A stretch of 64,000 nucleotides of DNA, taken from contig NZ_JAPFBW010000010.1 of NCBI RefSeq assembly GCF_026153205.1, positions 124,001 to 188,000 on the forward strand, in the 5' to 3' direction. The notes below the pieces were generated by a model. It made no database searches. It saw only the letters and a list, made by a program, of their open reading frames with translations, and was not told the DNA's origin. Positions 23,745 to 33,500 of this stretch are shown here, piece by piece. This DNA comes from Aquabacterium sp. A7-Y (GTDB taxonomy: Bacteria; Pseudomonadota; Gammaproteobacteria; Burkholderiales; Burkholderiaceae_C). The position numbers were made by a program, and so were the translations under genes. Each line of letters starts with the position of its first letter. Position 1 is the stretch's first letter.

Positions 23745-24908
23745 ATGCCGCCCCTGTCGCCCCCTCCCGTCCTGCCTGCCGGCCTGCACACGCACCGGGT
23801 GCTCGCCGCCGCCCTCGACGAGGTCCGCCTCGGCCGGGTGCGCTGGGCGCCAGCGAAGTCGCTCTGGTTTTCCGGCATGGCGGCCGGTGCGGTGGTGGGC
23901 GGCGCCGTCACGTTCAGCCTGCCGGCCCTGCTGCTGTTTTTCGTCACGACCGGCACGGTCCTGCTGCTCGGCCACTCGCTGGGCAGCCACCGCAAGCTGA
24001 TCCACGACAGCTTCCAGTGCCCCCGCTGGCTGGAGCGCCTGCTGGTCTATCTGGGCGTGCAGGTGGGGCTGGCCGGCCCGCTGGGCCTGCTGCGCCAGCA
24101 CGAGCTGCGCGACTACGCCCAGCGCCTGCCGGACTGCCACGACTACCTCCGCCATGGCCGCTCCTTCTGGCACGACGCCTGGTGGCAGCTCCACTGCGAG
24201 CTGCAGCTCGACACGCCGCCCGAGGTGCGCATCGAACCGCGCATCGCCGAGGACCGCTACTACCGCTTTCTCGAACGCACCTGGATGCTGCAGCAGCTGC
24301 CCTGGGCTCTGCTGTTTTATGCCTGGGGCGGCTGGGCCTTCGTCTTCTGGGGTGTCTGCGCGCGCGTGACGGCCGGCGTCACGGGGCACTGGCTGATTGG
24401 CTACTTCGCGCACAACCACGGCCAGATGCACTACGAGGTGCAAGGCGCTGCGGTGCAGGGCCGCAACATCCGGCTGACCTCGCTGCTCACCATGGGCGAG
24501 TGCTGGCACAACAACCACCACGCCTATCCCGGCTCGGCCCGCCTGGGCCTGTTCGCCGGCGAGTGGGACCCGGGCTGGTGGGCGCTGAAGGCCCTGGAGC
24601 GGCTCGGCCTGGCGAGCTCGTTCCGCTTGCCCGAGCACCTGCCGGAGCGGCCCGAGCTGCGCGCGCTGGACCCGGCGGGCATGGGGCTTGCCGAATCGGT
24701 GGCAGCCCGCCGGTACGCACGCCGGCACCCAGCCACGGAAGCCCGCCATGAACCTCAAGCACGTCTGGCCGCTGGTCAAGCAGGCCGTCTCGCAGTGGAT
24801 CGACGACAATGCCTCCAGCATGGGCGCCGCGCTGGCCTACTACACGGTCTTCTCGATGGCGCCGCTGCTGGTCATCGTGATCTCGGTGGCGGGGCTGGTG
24901 TTCGGTGA
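23745..24908 (+). CDS. Membrane fatty-acid desaturase
   Basis: 387 residues as read, ATG at 23745 after GAGGAG. Histidine boxes of the membrane di-iron desaturases: SHRKLIHDSF (HRxxxH, about 84-93), QHELRDYAQRLPDCHDYLRH, GYFAHNHGQMHYE and ECWHNNHHAYPGS (HNNHH). Hydrophobic segments surround them (SGMAAGAVVGGAVTF, LPALLLFFVTTGTVLLLG, WALLFYAWGGWAFVFWGV). Acts at the inner membrane, inserting a double bond in acyl chains with O2 and an electron donor. The frame runs 161 bases into the next gene; its last 50 residues are Arg/Gly-rich and do not look like desaturase sequence, so a true stop may have been lost near 24750. Confidence 0.85.
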   Translation: MPPLSPPPVLPAGLHTHRVLAAALDEVRLGRVRWAPAKSLWFSGMAAGAVVGGAVTFSLPALLLFFVTTGTVLLLGHSLGSHRKLIHDSFQCPRWLERLLVYLGVQVGLAGPLGLLRQHELRDYAQRLPDCHDYLRHGRSFWHDAWWQLHCELQLDTPPEVRIEPRIAEDRYYRFLERTWMLQQLPWALLFYAWGGWAFVFWGVCARVTAGVTGHWLIGYFAHNHGQMHYEVQGAAVQGRNIRLTSLLTMGECWHNNHHAYPGSARLGLFAGEWDPGWWALKALERLGLASSFRLPEHLPERPELRALDPAGMGLAESVAARRYARRHPATEARHEPQARLAAGQAGRLAVDRRQCLQHGRRAGLLHGLLDGAAAGHRDLGGGAGVR

Positions 24909-25713
24909 GGAGGCGGCGCGCGGCGAGCTGATGAGCGAGCTGCAGGGCCTGCTGGGCCAGGACGGCGCGCATGCCATCGAGGGCCTGCTGGAAAGCGCCA
25001 ACAAGCCGGTCACCAGCACGCTGGCGACGATAGGCAGCCTCGCCGCCCTGCTGATCGGCGCCACCACCGTGTTCGCCGAACTGCAGAACGCGCTCGATCG
25101 CATCTGGCGGGTTCCCGAGACCGCCCTGGCCGGTGGCATCTGGGGTTTCCTGCGCTCACGGGTGCTGTCCTTCGGCATCATCCTCGGCTTCGGCTTCCTG
25201 CTGCTGGTGTCGCTGATCGCGAGTGCCGCGCTGGCAGCCCTGGGCAAGTGGTGGGGGCCGATGATGGGTGCCTGGGAGGCGGTGGCCACGGTGCTCAACT
25301 TCATCCTCAGCTTCGCGGTGATCACGGCCTTCTTCGCGATGATCTACAAGTTCATGCCGCGGCTGCACATCCACTGGCGCGACGTGGTGGTCGGCGCGGT
25401 GGTGACGGCGCTGCTGTTCACGGTCGGCAAGACCCTGATCGGGCTCTACATCGGCAAGAGCGGCGTGGCCTCGGGCTTCGGCGCCGCGGCCTCGCTGGTG
25501 GTGCTGCTGGTGTGGGTCTATTACTCGGCGCAGATCTTCCTGCTGGGCGCCGAGTTCACCTCGGTCTACGCGCACACCCATGGCTCGCTGAAGGGCCAGG
25601 AGCGCGGCTCGGCCGCTGCTCCTGCGAGCAGCGGCGCCCGGGTCGCGGGGCCACCACAGCAGCCGGCGGCCGCCGCCGTATCGGGCCGCCCGATGGCAGG
25701 CAGCCGGTCCTGA
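24748..25713 (+). CDS. yihY: YihY/virulence factor BrkB family inner-membrane protein
   Basis: 321 residues from the ATG at 24748. Begins NLKHVWPLVKQAVSQWIDDN and the signature ASSMGAALAYYTVFSMAPLL, followed by five further hydrophobic helices (SLAALLIGATTVFAELQNAL, RVLSFGIILGFGFLLLVSLI, FILSFAVITAFFAMIYKFMP, VVGAVVTALLFTVGKTLIGL, AASLVVLLVWVYYSAQIFLL) and GAEFTSVYA. The C-terminus is a Pro/Ala/Gly-rich tail. Once misannotated as RNase BN; the role is unknown, possibly transport. Overlaps the 3' extension of the desaturase frame. Confidence 0.92.
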   Translation: MNLKHVWPLVKQAVSQWIDDNASSMGAALAYYTVFSMAPLLVIVISVAGLVFGEEAARGELMSELQGLLGQDGAHAIEGLLESANKPVTSTLATIGSLAALLIGATTVFAELQNALDRIWRVPETALAGGIWGFLRSRVLSFGIILGFGFLLLVSLIASAALAALGKWWGPMMGAWEAVATVLNFILSFAVITAFFAMIYKFMPRLHIHWRDVVVGAVVTALLFTVGKTLIGLYIGKSGVASGFGAAASLVVLLVWVYYSAQIFLLGAEFTSVYAHTHGSLKGQERGSAAAPASSGARVAGPPQQPAAAAVSGRPMAGSRS

Positions 25714-25818
25714 CGGCGGCCATCAAGGGGTCGTTCCGCCCTCGGCGGCGCCGTGCTTCACCAGCCACCACCCCGGTGCGGATCTTCGGGTCCGGCGTGG
25801 TGACCGGCGAGGCCCCGC

Positions 25819-26598
25819 TCACTCCCCGCGGGCGCCTTCGTGCGGCCCGGCCACCCGCGCCAGCAGCTGTCCCAGCTCCCGGGTGTTGAACGGCCTGGTG
25901 ATGAAGGCGTCGCAGCCGGCCGCCAGCACCTCCCCCTCGCGGTACCGCTCCGGCAGGGCCGTGACCGCGACGACGGGAATCAGACGCAGCTCGTCCATGG
26001 CCTTGAGCCGGCGCAGCAGGCTCATGCCGTCCTGGCCCGGCAGTTCCAGGTCGAGCAGGATCACGTCGGGGCGGTCGCTCATCACCGCTTCGAGCGCCGC
26101 CTCCGCCGTGCCCGCTTCGGCAACCCGGTGGCCGCCGGCGGCGAGCACGGCGCTCGCCAGCCGCATGTCCACCGCCCTGTCTTCCACCACCAGCACCTTC
26201 AAGCCGGGCCCGGTCGCTGCTGCCGACTGACGCAGGCGCAGGGTCTGCCGCACCTGGGCAGCGAAGCGCAGCGTGTCGATGGGCTTGGTGATGTAGCCGT
26301 TGCAGCCCGCCTCCAGCGCCTTTTCCTCGTCGCCCTTCATCGCCAGGGCGGTCAGGGCGACCACGGGAACATCCGCGTAACGGGGGTCGGCCTTGAGCTT
26401 CCGGGTCAGCGTCAGGCCGTCCATGCGCGGCAGGCTCAGGTCCAGCAAGACCAGGTCGGGAAGCTGCGTTGCCAGGCTCTGCTGCGCCTGCTCGGAGTCG
26501 GTCGCCGTCGTGACCTCGTAGCCTTCCATCTGAAGCAGCTCGGTGGCCAGCTCCAGGTTCAGCGGGTTGTCATCGACGACCAGGATGCGTGCGCTCAT
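25819..26598 (-). CDS. Response regulator with two receiver domains
   Basis: 259 residues composed only of two CheY-like receivers. REC1 (about 3-120): ILVVDDNPLNLELATELLQM, phospho-Asp in LVLLDLSLPRMDG, switch Thr in VVALTALAMKGD, Lys in GYITKPIDT. REC2 (about 133-250): VLVVEDRAVDMRLASAVLAA, VILLDLELPGQDG, VVAVTALPERYREG, and FITRPFNT where the conserved Lys is Arg. No DNA-binding or output domain, so it likely works as a phosphorelay intermediate. Lies 63 bases downstream of a hybrid kinase in the KaiC-like operon. Confidence 0.93.
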   Translation of the reverse strand: MSARILVVDDNPLNLELATELLQMEGYEVTTATDSEQAQQSLATQLPDLVLLDLSLPRMDGLTLTRKLKADPRYADVPVVALTALAMKGDEEKALEAGCNGYITKPIDTLRFAAQVRQTLRLRQSAAATGPGLKVLVVEDRAVDMRLASAVLAAGGHRVAEAGTAEAALEAVMSDRPDVILLDLELPGQDGMSLLRRLKAMDELRLIPVVAVTALPERYREGEVLAAGCDAFITRPFNTRELGQLLARVAGPHEGARGE

Positions 26599-26661
26599 GA
26601 TTCGCTCCTCGGGATGGCGTGGGTGGCCGCGGCGCTCGGGCGCACGTCGCCTCGTCTCGGT

Positions 26662-28206
26662 TCACGGGCCGGGCGGGTCCTTGCGGCGGCAAAGGCCCTC
26701 GACGAGCCCGAGCAGGGCATCGAGGTCGGCCGGCTTCGTGAGATGGTGGTCGAAGCCCGCTTCGACCGACCGCGTGATGTCGATGGGCTGGCCCCAGCCG
26801 GTCAGCGCGACCAGCACCGGCTGCTGTTCGCCCGGCAGCGCTTCGCGCAGCCGGCCTGCCAGCAGGTGGCCGCTCATGTCGGGCAGGCCGATGTCGAGCA
26901 AGGCCAGCTGCGGGCGCCACTCCGCAGCCAGCCGCAGTCCGTCGGTCGCACTGTAGGCGGTGCGCGTCTCGTGGCCGCAGCTGTTGAGCAGCTGTGCCAT
27001 CGAGTCGGCGCTGTCGCGGTTGTCGTCGACCACCAGCACCCGGCAGCTTCCGCCGGGCCGGGCCGCCGTGGCCGCAGCTCGGTCCTCGGCGGCGGCCACG
27101 CCAGCCCGGACGGCGGGGACACGCAAGGTGAAGGTCGCACCGCGCGACTCGCCCTCGCTGACCGCATGCACGCTGCCGCCGTGCAACTCGATCAGCGCCT
27201 TGACGATGGACAGGCCCAAGCCCAGCCCGCCCTGCGCCCGCCCGGTTGCGCCGTCGACCTGGGCGAACACCTCGAACAGGCGGCGCGCCTCCTGGGGCGG
27301 AAATCCGATGCCGTTGTCGCGCACCGAGACCCTCACTTCGCGACCGTTCATCGGCCCTTCCTCGTGCGCCTCGAGCACGATCAGGCCTTCGCGCGGCGTG
27401 TACTTGGCCGCGTTGGTCAGGAGGTTGGACACGCACTGCGCCATGCGGGTACGGTCGGCGTCCACCCAGAGCGGCTCGGGCGGCAGCTCGATGCGCAAGG
27501 TGTGCTGCATCGCATCGATCTGCGGTCCGCTCGTCTCGGCCGCCGCATGAATTGCCTCGCGCAGGTCGAAATGCTCCTTCTGAAGCACGATCTTGCCGCG
27601 CGTGATGCGGGCCACGTCGAGCAGGTCATCGACCAGGCGCGAGAGCTGGTCCACCTGGCGCTGCATCACGCCGGTGGCCCAGTGCTGTTGCTGCTCCGAG
27701 ATGCGGCCGCTGCGCAACAGGTGCAGCGCGTTCGACAGCGGGGCCAGCGGATTGCGCAGCTCGTGTGCCAGGGTGGCGAGGAACATGTCCTTCTGCACAT
27801 CGGCCTGGCGGTTCTCGTACTGGCGCTCCCGCGTGCGCAAGGCGGTACGCACCGCGCTCACCAGGGTCGCGACCTGGGTGGGCCGCTCCAGCACCGTCAC
27901 GTTGCCCAGCCGGCTCACCGCGCTGTTGGCGAGCTCGCTGAGCCGGCCGCGCTGGCTCAGCAGCAGCACCGGCAGGTCCGACCAGGCGGGCTGCTGCTCG
28001 ACCAGGCGCTCCAATGTGCGCATGGCCACAAGGTCGTTCACCGCCTCCTCGGCGAGCAGCAGCGCGCCGATGCCTGCCGCGGCCTGCTGCACCACGTCGA
28101 AAGCGCTGCTGCAGCGCAGCACCTCGAACTGCGAGCGCTGCAGCGCGGCTTCGATCAGCCGCGCATCCTTGCCGCTGGGCGCGAGAACGAAAACACGTCG
28201 TTCCAT
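26662..28206 (-). CDS. Hybrid sensor histidine kinase
   Basis: 514 residues. The N-terminal part (1-125) resembles a receiver-like or degenerate sensing domain (VFVLAPSGKDARLIEAALQR) without the acidic phospho-site set. HisKA: LATLAHELRNPLAPLSNALH (phospho-His about 149). HATPase: SNLLTNAAKYTP, VRDNGIGFPPQEARRLFEVF, GGLGLGLSIVKALIELHGGS. C-terminal REC (about 390-505): CRVLVVDDNRDSADSMAQLL, ALLDIGLPDMSG, HLTKPADL. No transmembrane segment, so cytosolic. Encoded 11 bases after the KaiC-like gene and before a tandem-receiver protein; the three should form one signalling pathway. Confidence 0.94.
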   Translation of the reverse strand: MERRVFVLAPSGKDARLIEAALQRSQFEVLRCSSAFDVVQQAAAGIGALLLAEEAVNDLVAMRTLERLVEQQPAWSDLPVLLLSQRGRLSELANSAVSRLGNVTVLERPTQVATLVSAVRTALRTRERQYENRQADVQKDMFLATLAHELRNPLAPLSNALHLLRSGRISEQQQHWATGVMQRQVDQLSRLVDDLLDVARITRGKIVLQKEHFDLREAIHAAAETSGPQIDAMQHTLRIELPPEPLWVDADRTRMAQCVSNLLTNAAKYTPREGLIVLEAHEEGPMNGREVRVSVRDNGIGFPPQEARRLFEVFAQVDGATGRAQGGLGLGLSIVKALIELHGGSVHAVSEGESRGATFTLRVPAVRAGVAAAEDRAAATAARPGGSCRVLVVDDNRDSADSMAQLLNSCGHETRTAYSATDGLRLAAEWRPQLALLDIGLPDMSGHLLAGRLREALPGEQQPVLVALTGWGQPIDITRSVEAGFDHHLTKPADLDALLGLVEGLCRRKDPPGP

Positions 28207-28217
28207 GGTCGGGACTG

Positions 28218-29729
28218 TCAGCGGCTGCGTTCTTTCACCAGGGGATCGTCGCTGCCGATGTAGGTCGGCACACCCGTCAGCACGCCGTGGAAGCCGCGCA
28301 GCGGCTCGCTGACCCGTATGCCGGCAGCGTCGAGGCTGAACTCGCGGATCGCGCGCTCATGCAGGCCGCTGCGCTTTTTCAGCACCGACACCGCCTGCCG
28401 CACCATGCCCTCGGCTTCGAAGTAGCGCATCAGGACCACGGTGTCGGCCAGGTAGCTCGCGTCGACCGGGCTGCTCATGTTGCCGATCAAGCCCTGCTGC
28501 ACGCCCACCAGCAGCGTCGTGGTGCCCATCTGCCCGAGGTAGGTCAGCATCTCGTGCAGCTGTGCGTTGAGGAACTTCTCGTCCGGCATCGCATTGAGGT
28601 AGCCGTTGAGGCTGTCGATGACGACGACGCTCGCGCCCTCATCGCGGGAGGTGCACGCCACCAGGTGGGCGAACTCGCCGGGCGACAGCTCCGCCGGGTC
28701 GATCTGCCGCACTGTCAGCCGGCCGGAGTCGATGTGAGGCTGGAGGTCGCAGCCCAGACCACGCATGCGCTTGAGCAAGGTGGCCAGGCTCTCGTCGAAC
28801 AGGAACATCGCGGCTCGCTCACCGGCGGCCGCGGCTGCAGCCGCGAAACAGGTCGCGATGGTGGACTTCCCGGTGCCGGGGGCGCCCGCCACCAGCGTGC
28901 TGGTGCCGCGCTCCAGGCCGCCGCCGAGCAACTCGTCCAGACCCGCCACGCCGCTGCGCAGGCTGCCTTCGGCGGCCGCACGCCGGAGGCCGGCGGCCAC
29001 CAGGCGAGGGAACACCACCATGCCGCCAGGGCGGATCGTGAAATCGTGGTAACCGCCGATGAAGGGCACGCCGCGGTACTTGACCACCCGCAGCCGGCGC
29101 CGCTCGCGGCCGTAGGCCGGGTACCACTGCTCCAGTGCCACGATGCCGTGGGCGATGCTCTGCAGCTGCGGGTCCTCGGCGGTCGCGGTGCGGTCGTCGA
29201 GCACGAAGACGGTGCACTGCCGGCCGGCGAAAAACTGCTTCAGTCCCAGCATCTGACGGCGGTAGCGCAGCGGACTGCCCGCCAGCAGACGCAGCTCGGA
29301 CAGCGAGTCAAACACCACGCGGGCCGGCTTGCGGCGCTCCACTTCCGACAGCAGCGACTTGGTGGCTTCGCCAAGCTCGACCTCGTCGGGCTGGAACACC
29401 GTGTACTGCTCGCTCGGCAGCAGGGCCTGCTCGTCGGGCACCACCTGCAGGATCTGGACCCCCTCCAGGTCCCAGTGGTGGGAGTTGGCGATGGCCCGCA
29501 CCTCCTCCTCGGTTTCCGAGAGGGTGATGTAGAGCACCGACTCCCCCGCGCGCGCGCCGGCCTGCAGGAACTGCAGGCCCAGGGTGGTCTTGCCCGAACC
29601 TGGGATGCCCTCGATCATGTAGAGCCGGTTCGGCGTGATGCCGCCGCCGAGGATCAGGTCCAGCTCCGGGATCCCCGAGGAGATGAAGGCAGGCGGTGTG
29701 GCGAGGGTCGGCGCGTGGGTGTCATGCAT
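28218..29729 (-). CDS. KaiC-like double RecA-fold ATPase
   Basis: 503 residues from the ATG at 29729 (MHDTHAPT). Two KaiC domains: the first with Walker A EGIPGSGKTTLGLQFLQAGA (about 40-59) and ITLSETEEEV; the second with SGVAGLDELLGGGLERGTST, Walker A AGAPGTGKSTIATC and VVVIDSLNGYLNAMPDEKFL (Walker B). In cyanobacteria KaiC is the circadian clock ATPase/autokinase; in Proteobacteria without KaiA, KaiC homologues are linked to stress responses, often beside histidine kinases. No KaiB is encoded here. Heads a three-gene operon with the hybrid kinase and the double receiver. Confidence 0.92.
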   Translation of the reverse strand: MHDTHAPTLATPPAFISSGIPELDLILGGGITPNRLYMIEGIPGSGKTTLGLQFLQAGARAGESVLYITLSETEEEVRAIANSHHWDLEGVQILQVVPDEQALLPSEQYTVFQPDEVELGEATKSLLSEVERRKPARVVFDSLSELRLLAGSPLRYRRQMLGLKQFFAGRQCTVFVLDDRTATAEDPQLQSIAHGIVALEQWYPAYGRERRRLRVVKYRGVPFIGGYHDFTIRPGGMVVFPRLVAAGLRRAAAEGSLRSGVAGLDELLGGGLERGTSTLVAGAPGTGKSTIATCFAAAAAAAGERAAMFLFDESLATLLKRMRGLGCDLQPHIDSGRLTVRQIDPAELSPGEFAHLVACTSRDEGASVVVIDSLNGYLNAMPDEKFLNAQLHEMLTYLGQMGTTTLLVGVQQGLIGNMSSPVDASYLADTVVLMRYFEAEGMVRQAVSVLKKRSGLHERAIREFSLDAAGIRVSEPLRGFHGVLTGVPTYIGSDDPLVKERSR

Positions 29730-29957
29730 TGTTGTGGCTCGTCTGTCGGAGGCGGGCCGGCGCCGGCGCCGCCGGTCTCTCTGCTGCCGCCCGGCCCGGC
29801 AGCCGGAATGCGGTGGGGCCGGACGACACGTCGCAACAGCATAGCGCCCGATGCCACGGCAGCAATCCGTGATCCTGTAACCCCCCGCAGGGCCCCCCCG
29901 CATGTCGGTGGTTCACCTACTGCACTCGGGCGCCGGCTGTGGCGAAATGTCTTCACC

Positions 29958-30176
29958 ATGCACTTTCTCCTTAACCGCGAAGACTTTCTCGACGCCTTGC
30001 AGGAGCTGGAGGACGAGTTCTCCGAAAGCGTTATTGCTTCCGGCGACGTGCTGAGCCACTGCTGGCAATGTGCCGCTTGTGGCACCCAGTACATGTCCTA
30101 CGAACTGAGCAGCCCGCCGCTGCCATGCGCTTGCGGCGACGTGCGTCTGCTGCCGGTCATTCCGACCCTGCATTGA
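29958..30176 (+). CDS. Small zinc-ribbon-like hypothetical protein
   Basis: 72 residues from the ATG at 29958. The N-terminal half is a helical acidic stretch (MHFLLNREDFLDALQELEDE). The C-terminal half has a four-cysteine pattern, CWQCAACGTQY (CxxCxxC) and CACGD, that could bind one zinc ion. No family recognised. Divergent from the KaiC-like operon, whose start lies 228 bases away, and followed after 10 bases by a DUF3606 gene, with which it may be co-transcribed. Confidence 0.6.
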   Translation: MHFLLNREDFLDALQELEDEFSESVIASGDVLSHCWQCAACGTQYMSYELSSPPLPCACGDVRLLPVIPTLH

Positions 30177-30186
30177 GGCGCTGCGA

Positions 30187-30390
30187 ATGGTCCCTCCGAC
30201 CGACGCCGGCGCGGCAGGCGCAGCATTGATCGATGTCTCCGACGAAGCCGAAGTGCGCCGCTGGGCCGAGAAGCTCGCGGTGAGCGTGGAGGCCCTGCGG
30301 GAGGCCATCACTGCCGCCGGGAATCGAGCCGATCGAGTGGGTGAGTACCTGCTTCGATTGCGCGCCGACGATCACAGACCGCCGCTCTGA
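30187..30390 (+). CDS. DUF3606 domain protein
   Basis: 67 residues. IDVSDEAEVRRWAEKLAVSV and EALREAITAAGNRADRVGEY match the small DUF3606 family (I[DN][VL].[DE]..E...W...L.V....L..AV..VG.....V..Y). The function is unknown; these proteins are common, often near stress or regulatory genes. Follows the zinc-ribbon-like gene by 10 bases. It ends 164 bases before vgrG and is probably not part of the secretion island. Confidence 0.7.
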   Translation: MVPPTDAGAAGAALIDVSDEAEVRRWAEKLAVSVEALREAITAAGNRADRVGEYLLRLRADDHRPPL

Positions 30391-30554
30391 CCGCCCCGCT
30401 GCCGTCACGTCTCGTTGCGAAGTCCCCTGCGGCGCCCCCCATTCGATGGGAAGACCGGCTGTCGAAGTTTTGCGAAACTCCCGCGACACTGACGGTGCTG
30501 TCTCCCGGCTTTTCGGCTCGGAATGCAGGCCAAAAATAGATCGGGAGGGGTCGC

Positions 30555-33500
30555 ATGTTCCAGCGGTCGGGGACGGCCTTGCCAAACATCGAGTCGTTCG
30601 CACGGGCGCTCGGCATATCGTTTACATCTGAAACAAGACTGTTCGAACTGAGCGGCAGCCCGGCCCTGGACGGCCTGCTGGTCGAGTCGTGGACGGCCCA
30701 TGAAGCGCTCGACGCCTGTTTCGAGTACCAGCTGACGGTGTTAAGCACCGAGGCCCAGCTCTCGTTGCCGGCCATGCTGGGGCAGCGCGCCAGCCTGGCG
30801 ATTTCGCTCGCGGACGGCAGCCGCGTGACACGCAGCGGCATCGTGATGCACGCTGCGGCCCTGCAGTCCGACGGCGGACTGGCGCGCTACCGGCTGGTGG
30901 TGCGGCCCTGGCTCGCCGCCTTGAAGCTGCAACTGCGCAGCCAGAGCTTCATCGACAAGACGGTGGTCGAGATCGTCGAGGCGGTGTTCCGTGCCCACGC
31001 CGACATCGCGGCCTGGGTCTGGTCCGACGAGGTCGACCGCTTCCTGTCACAGCTGCCGCCGCGCCATTACTGCAATCAGTTCCGTGAGAGCGACCACGAC
31101 TTCGTCGCCCGCGTGCTGGCAGAGGAAGGCATCGGCTGGTGCATCGAGGAAGACGAGGCCGCGCCCCACGGCCATCGCGTGCGCCTTTTCGCCGACAGCC
31201 CACGCCTGCCCGAGGACGCGAGCGCGGCGGCCGGCGGCGGCCTGCGGTTCCATCGCGCCGACAGCCAGGAGGAGCGGGATGCCATCCAAAGCTTCAGCGC
31301 CTGGCAGGTGTTGCGGCCGGCCAGCGTTTGCCTGCAAGCCTGGCACTACGCGGACAAAGGCAGTGCCGCCGCCGGCGTGCCCACCGAGGGCAGCGTCGGG
31401 GGTCCGCAGGCGCCGCGCCTGGAGGTCTACGATCCGTCCGGCGGCGTCGACCATCACAACGGCGTGAGCCGTTTCGCCGCGCCCCACTACGCGCGGCTGC
31501 AGATGGAAGCGCACGAGGCGCGCCGTCAGCGCTACGTCGGCCAGGGCAGCGTGCGCACCTTGCGCCCCGGCACCCGCTTCGCGCTGCTCGATGCCCCACT
31601 GCCCGGTGGCGAGAACGGGACCTTCCTGGTCACGGCCGTCACCCACGCCGGCATCAACAACCTCCCTGCCGAGCTTCACCGGCGCATTGCCGAGCGCCTT
31701 GGCCGCGCCGAGCTGGCCGACGCGGGACACGCCTTGAGCGACGCCGCGCGCCGGCAGGTCGAGGCCGGCGGTTATGCCAACGAGTTCGAATGCGTGCCGG
31801 CGCAGCGGCCCTGGCGCCCGGCCCTGCTCGACGACACCGGGCAGCGCCTGAACCCGCGGCCCAGCGTGCGCGGCCCGCAGAGCGCGCGTGTGGTGGGCCC
31901 CGAGGGCCGCAGCCAAGCCAGCGGCGCCGACGAGATCCACACCGACCGCCTGGGTCGCATCAAGGTGCAGTTCCATTGGCAGGCCCAGGGCGGCGGCGAA
32001 GGCAGCAGCGCCCACAGCATCTGGGTGCGCGTGGCGCAGCGTTATGCCGGCGCCGGCATGGGGGCGCAGTTCATCCCCCGCATTGGCCAGGAGGTGCTGG
32101 TCGATTTCGAGGAACAGGACATCGACCGGCCGGTGGTCATCGCCGCGCTCTACAACGGCAGGGGCGAGGGCGGTGTGCCGGCCACCCCCGGCGGCCTTGC
32201 CGCCGAGGCCGACACCAGCGTCTTCGGCCAGTCTTGCGACGGCGTGCCCAGCGGCCAGGGCAATCTCGCCGGCGGCCACAGCCCGGCCTGGCACGGCGCC
32301 GCGGCCGGCGAGCAGCAGCAGCGCAGCGCCGCCGCCCTGAGTGGCGTGAAGACCCAGGAGTTCGGCGGTGCCGGGCACAACCAGCTGGTCTTCGACGACA
32401 GCGATGCCCAGCTGCGTGTGCAGGCCGGCACCAGTCAGCACGCCAGCTGGCTCAACCTGGGCCATCTGCTGCACAGCGCCGACAACCACCGCGGCAGCTT
32501 CCGCGGCACCGGCTTCGAGCTGCGCACCGACGCCTACGGCGCCTTGCGGGGCGGCCGGGGTGTCCTGCTGAGCAGCTTCGGCACGCCGGCCGCCACGCCG
32601 GCCGGGGACAACACACCCGGCATGGCGCTGGCCAAGCAGGCCCAGCAGCTGGCGCAAAGCTTCAGCGATGCGGCCAGGACACACCAGGCGGTGCAGCAGG
32701 CCAGCCACCTCGGCAGTTCGCGAGCCGGGTCCAGCCACCTCGACGAGGCGGCGGCGCCCCTGAAGGCCCTGCACAAGACGCTCAGCGGCATGGTGGCCCA
32801 GCAGGGCCACGACGCGGCGGTGAGCGACGCCGGCGCGAAGAACACCCACAGCGGCGCCGACAAGCTGCCTCATACCGCCGACCCGGTCGTCGCCGTCACG
32901 GCCAAGGCGGGCCTCGCCGTGGTGGCGGGCCAGGACCTGCAGACGGCGGCCGGCGAGGGCATCCACGCTGCCAGCGGCCAGGACACGCATCTCGCCGTGG
33001 GCGGTCAGGCGCGGCTGCACACAGGGCAGGCCATCGGCATGCTGGCGGGCGCCCTGAAGGCGGGCCAAGGCGCCGCCGGCTCCGGTCTCACGGTGATCGC
33101 GGCCCAGGGCGACATCGACGTGCAGGCGCAGGCCGGCACGCTGCAGGTCGCGGCGCAAGGGCCGATCGACGTGAAGAGCAAAAACGCCCACATCGACTGG
33201 GCGGCGGCGAAAAAGATCACGCTCGCCACCGCGGGCGGCGCAAGCCTGACGATCGATGCCGGCGGCATCGTCACGCAGTGCCCGGGGAAGATCACCGTGC
33301 ATGCCGCGAAAAAGAGCTTCCAGGGGCCGGGGCGCGAGACCTTCACGCCGGCGGGCATGCCCCAAGCCCAGCCGCACGAGTTGCGTTATGTCGCCACCGA
33401 CGCGCAAGGCCTGCCGCTGAAAAACGTGCCCTATGCACTGATCCTGCCCAACGGCGAGATCCGCTCCGGCAGGACCAACGCGCGGGGCGAGACCGAGAAG

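Noticed and set aside
25840-28263. 807-codon plus-strand frame opposite the hybrid kinase and double receiver
   Set aside because: Antisense to two well-supported signalling genes; no domain in its translation.
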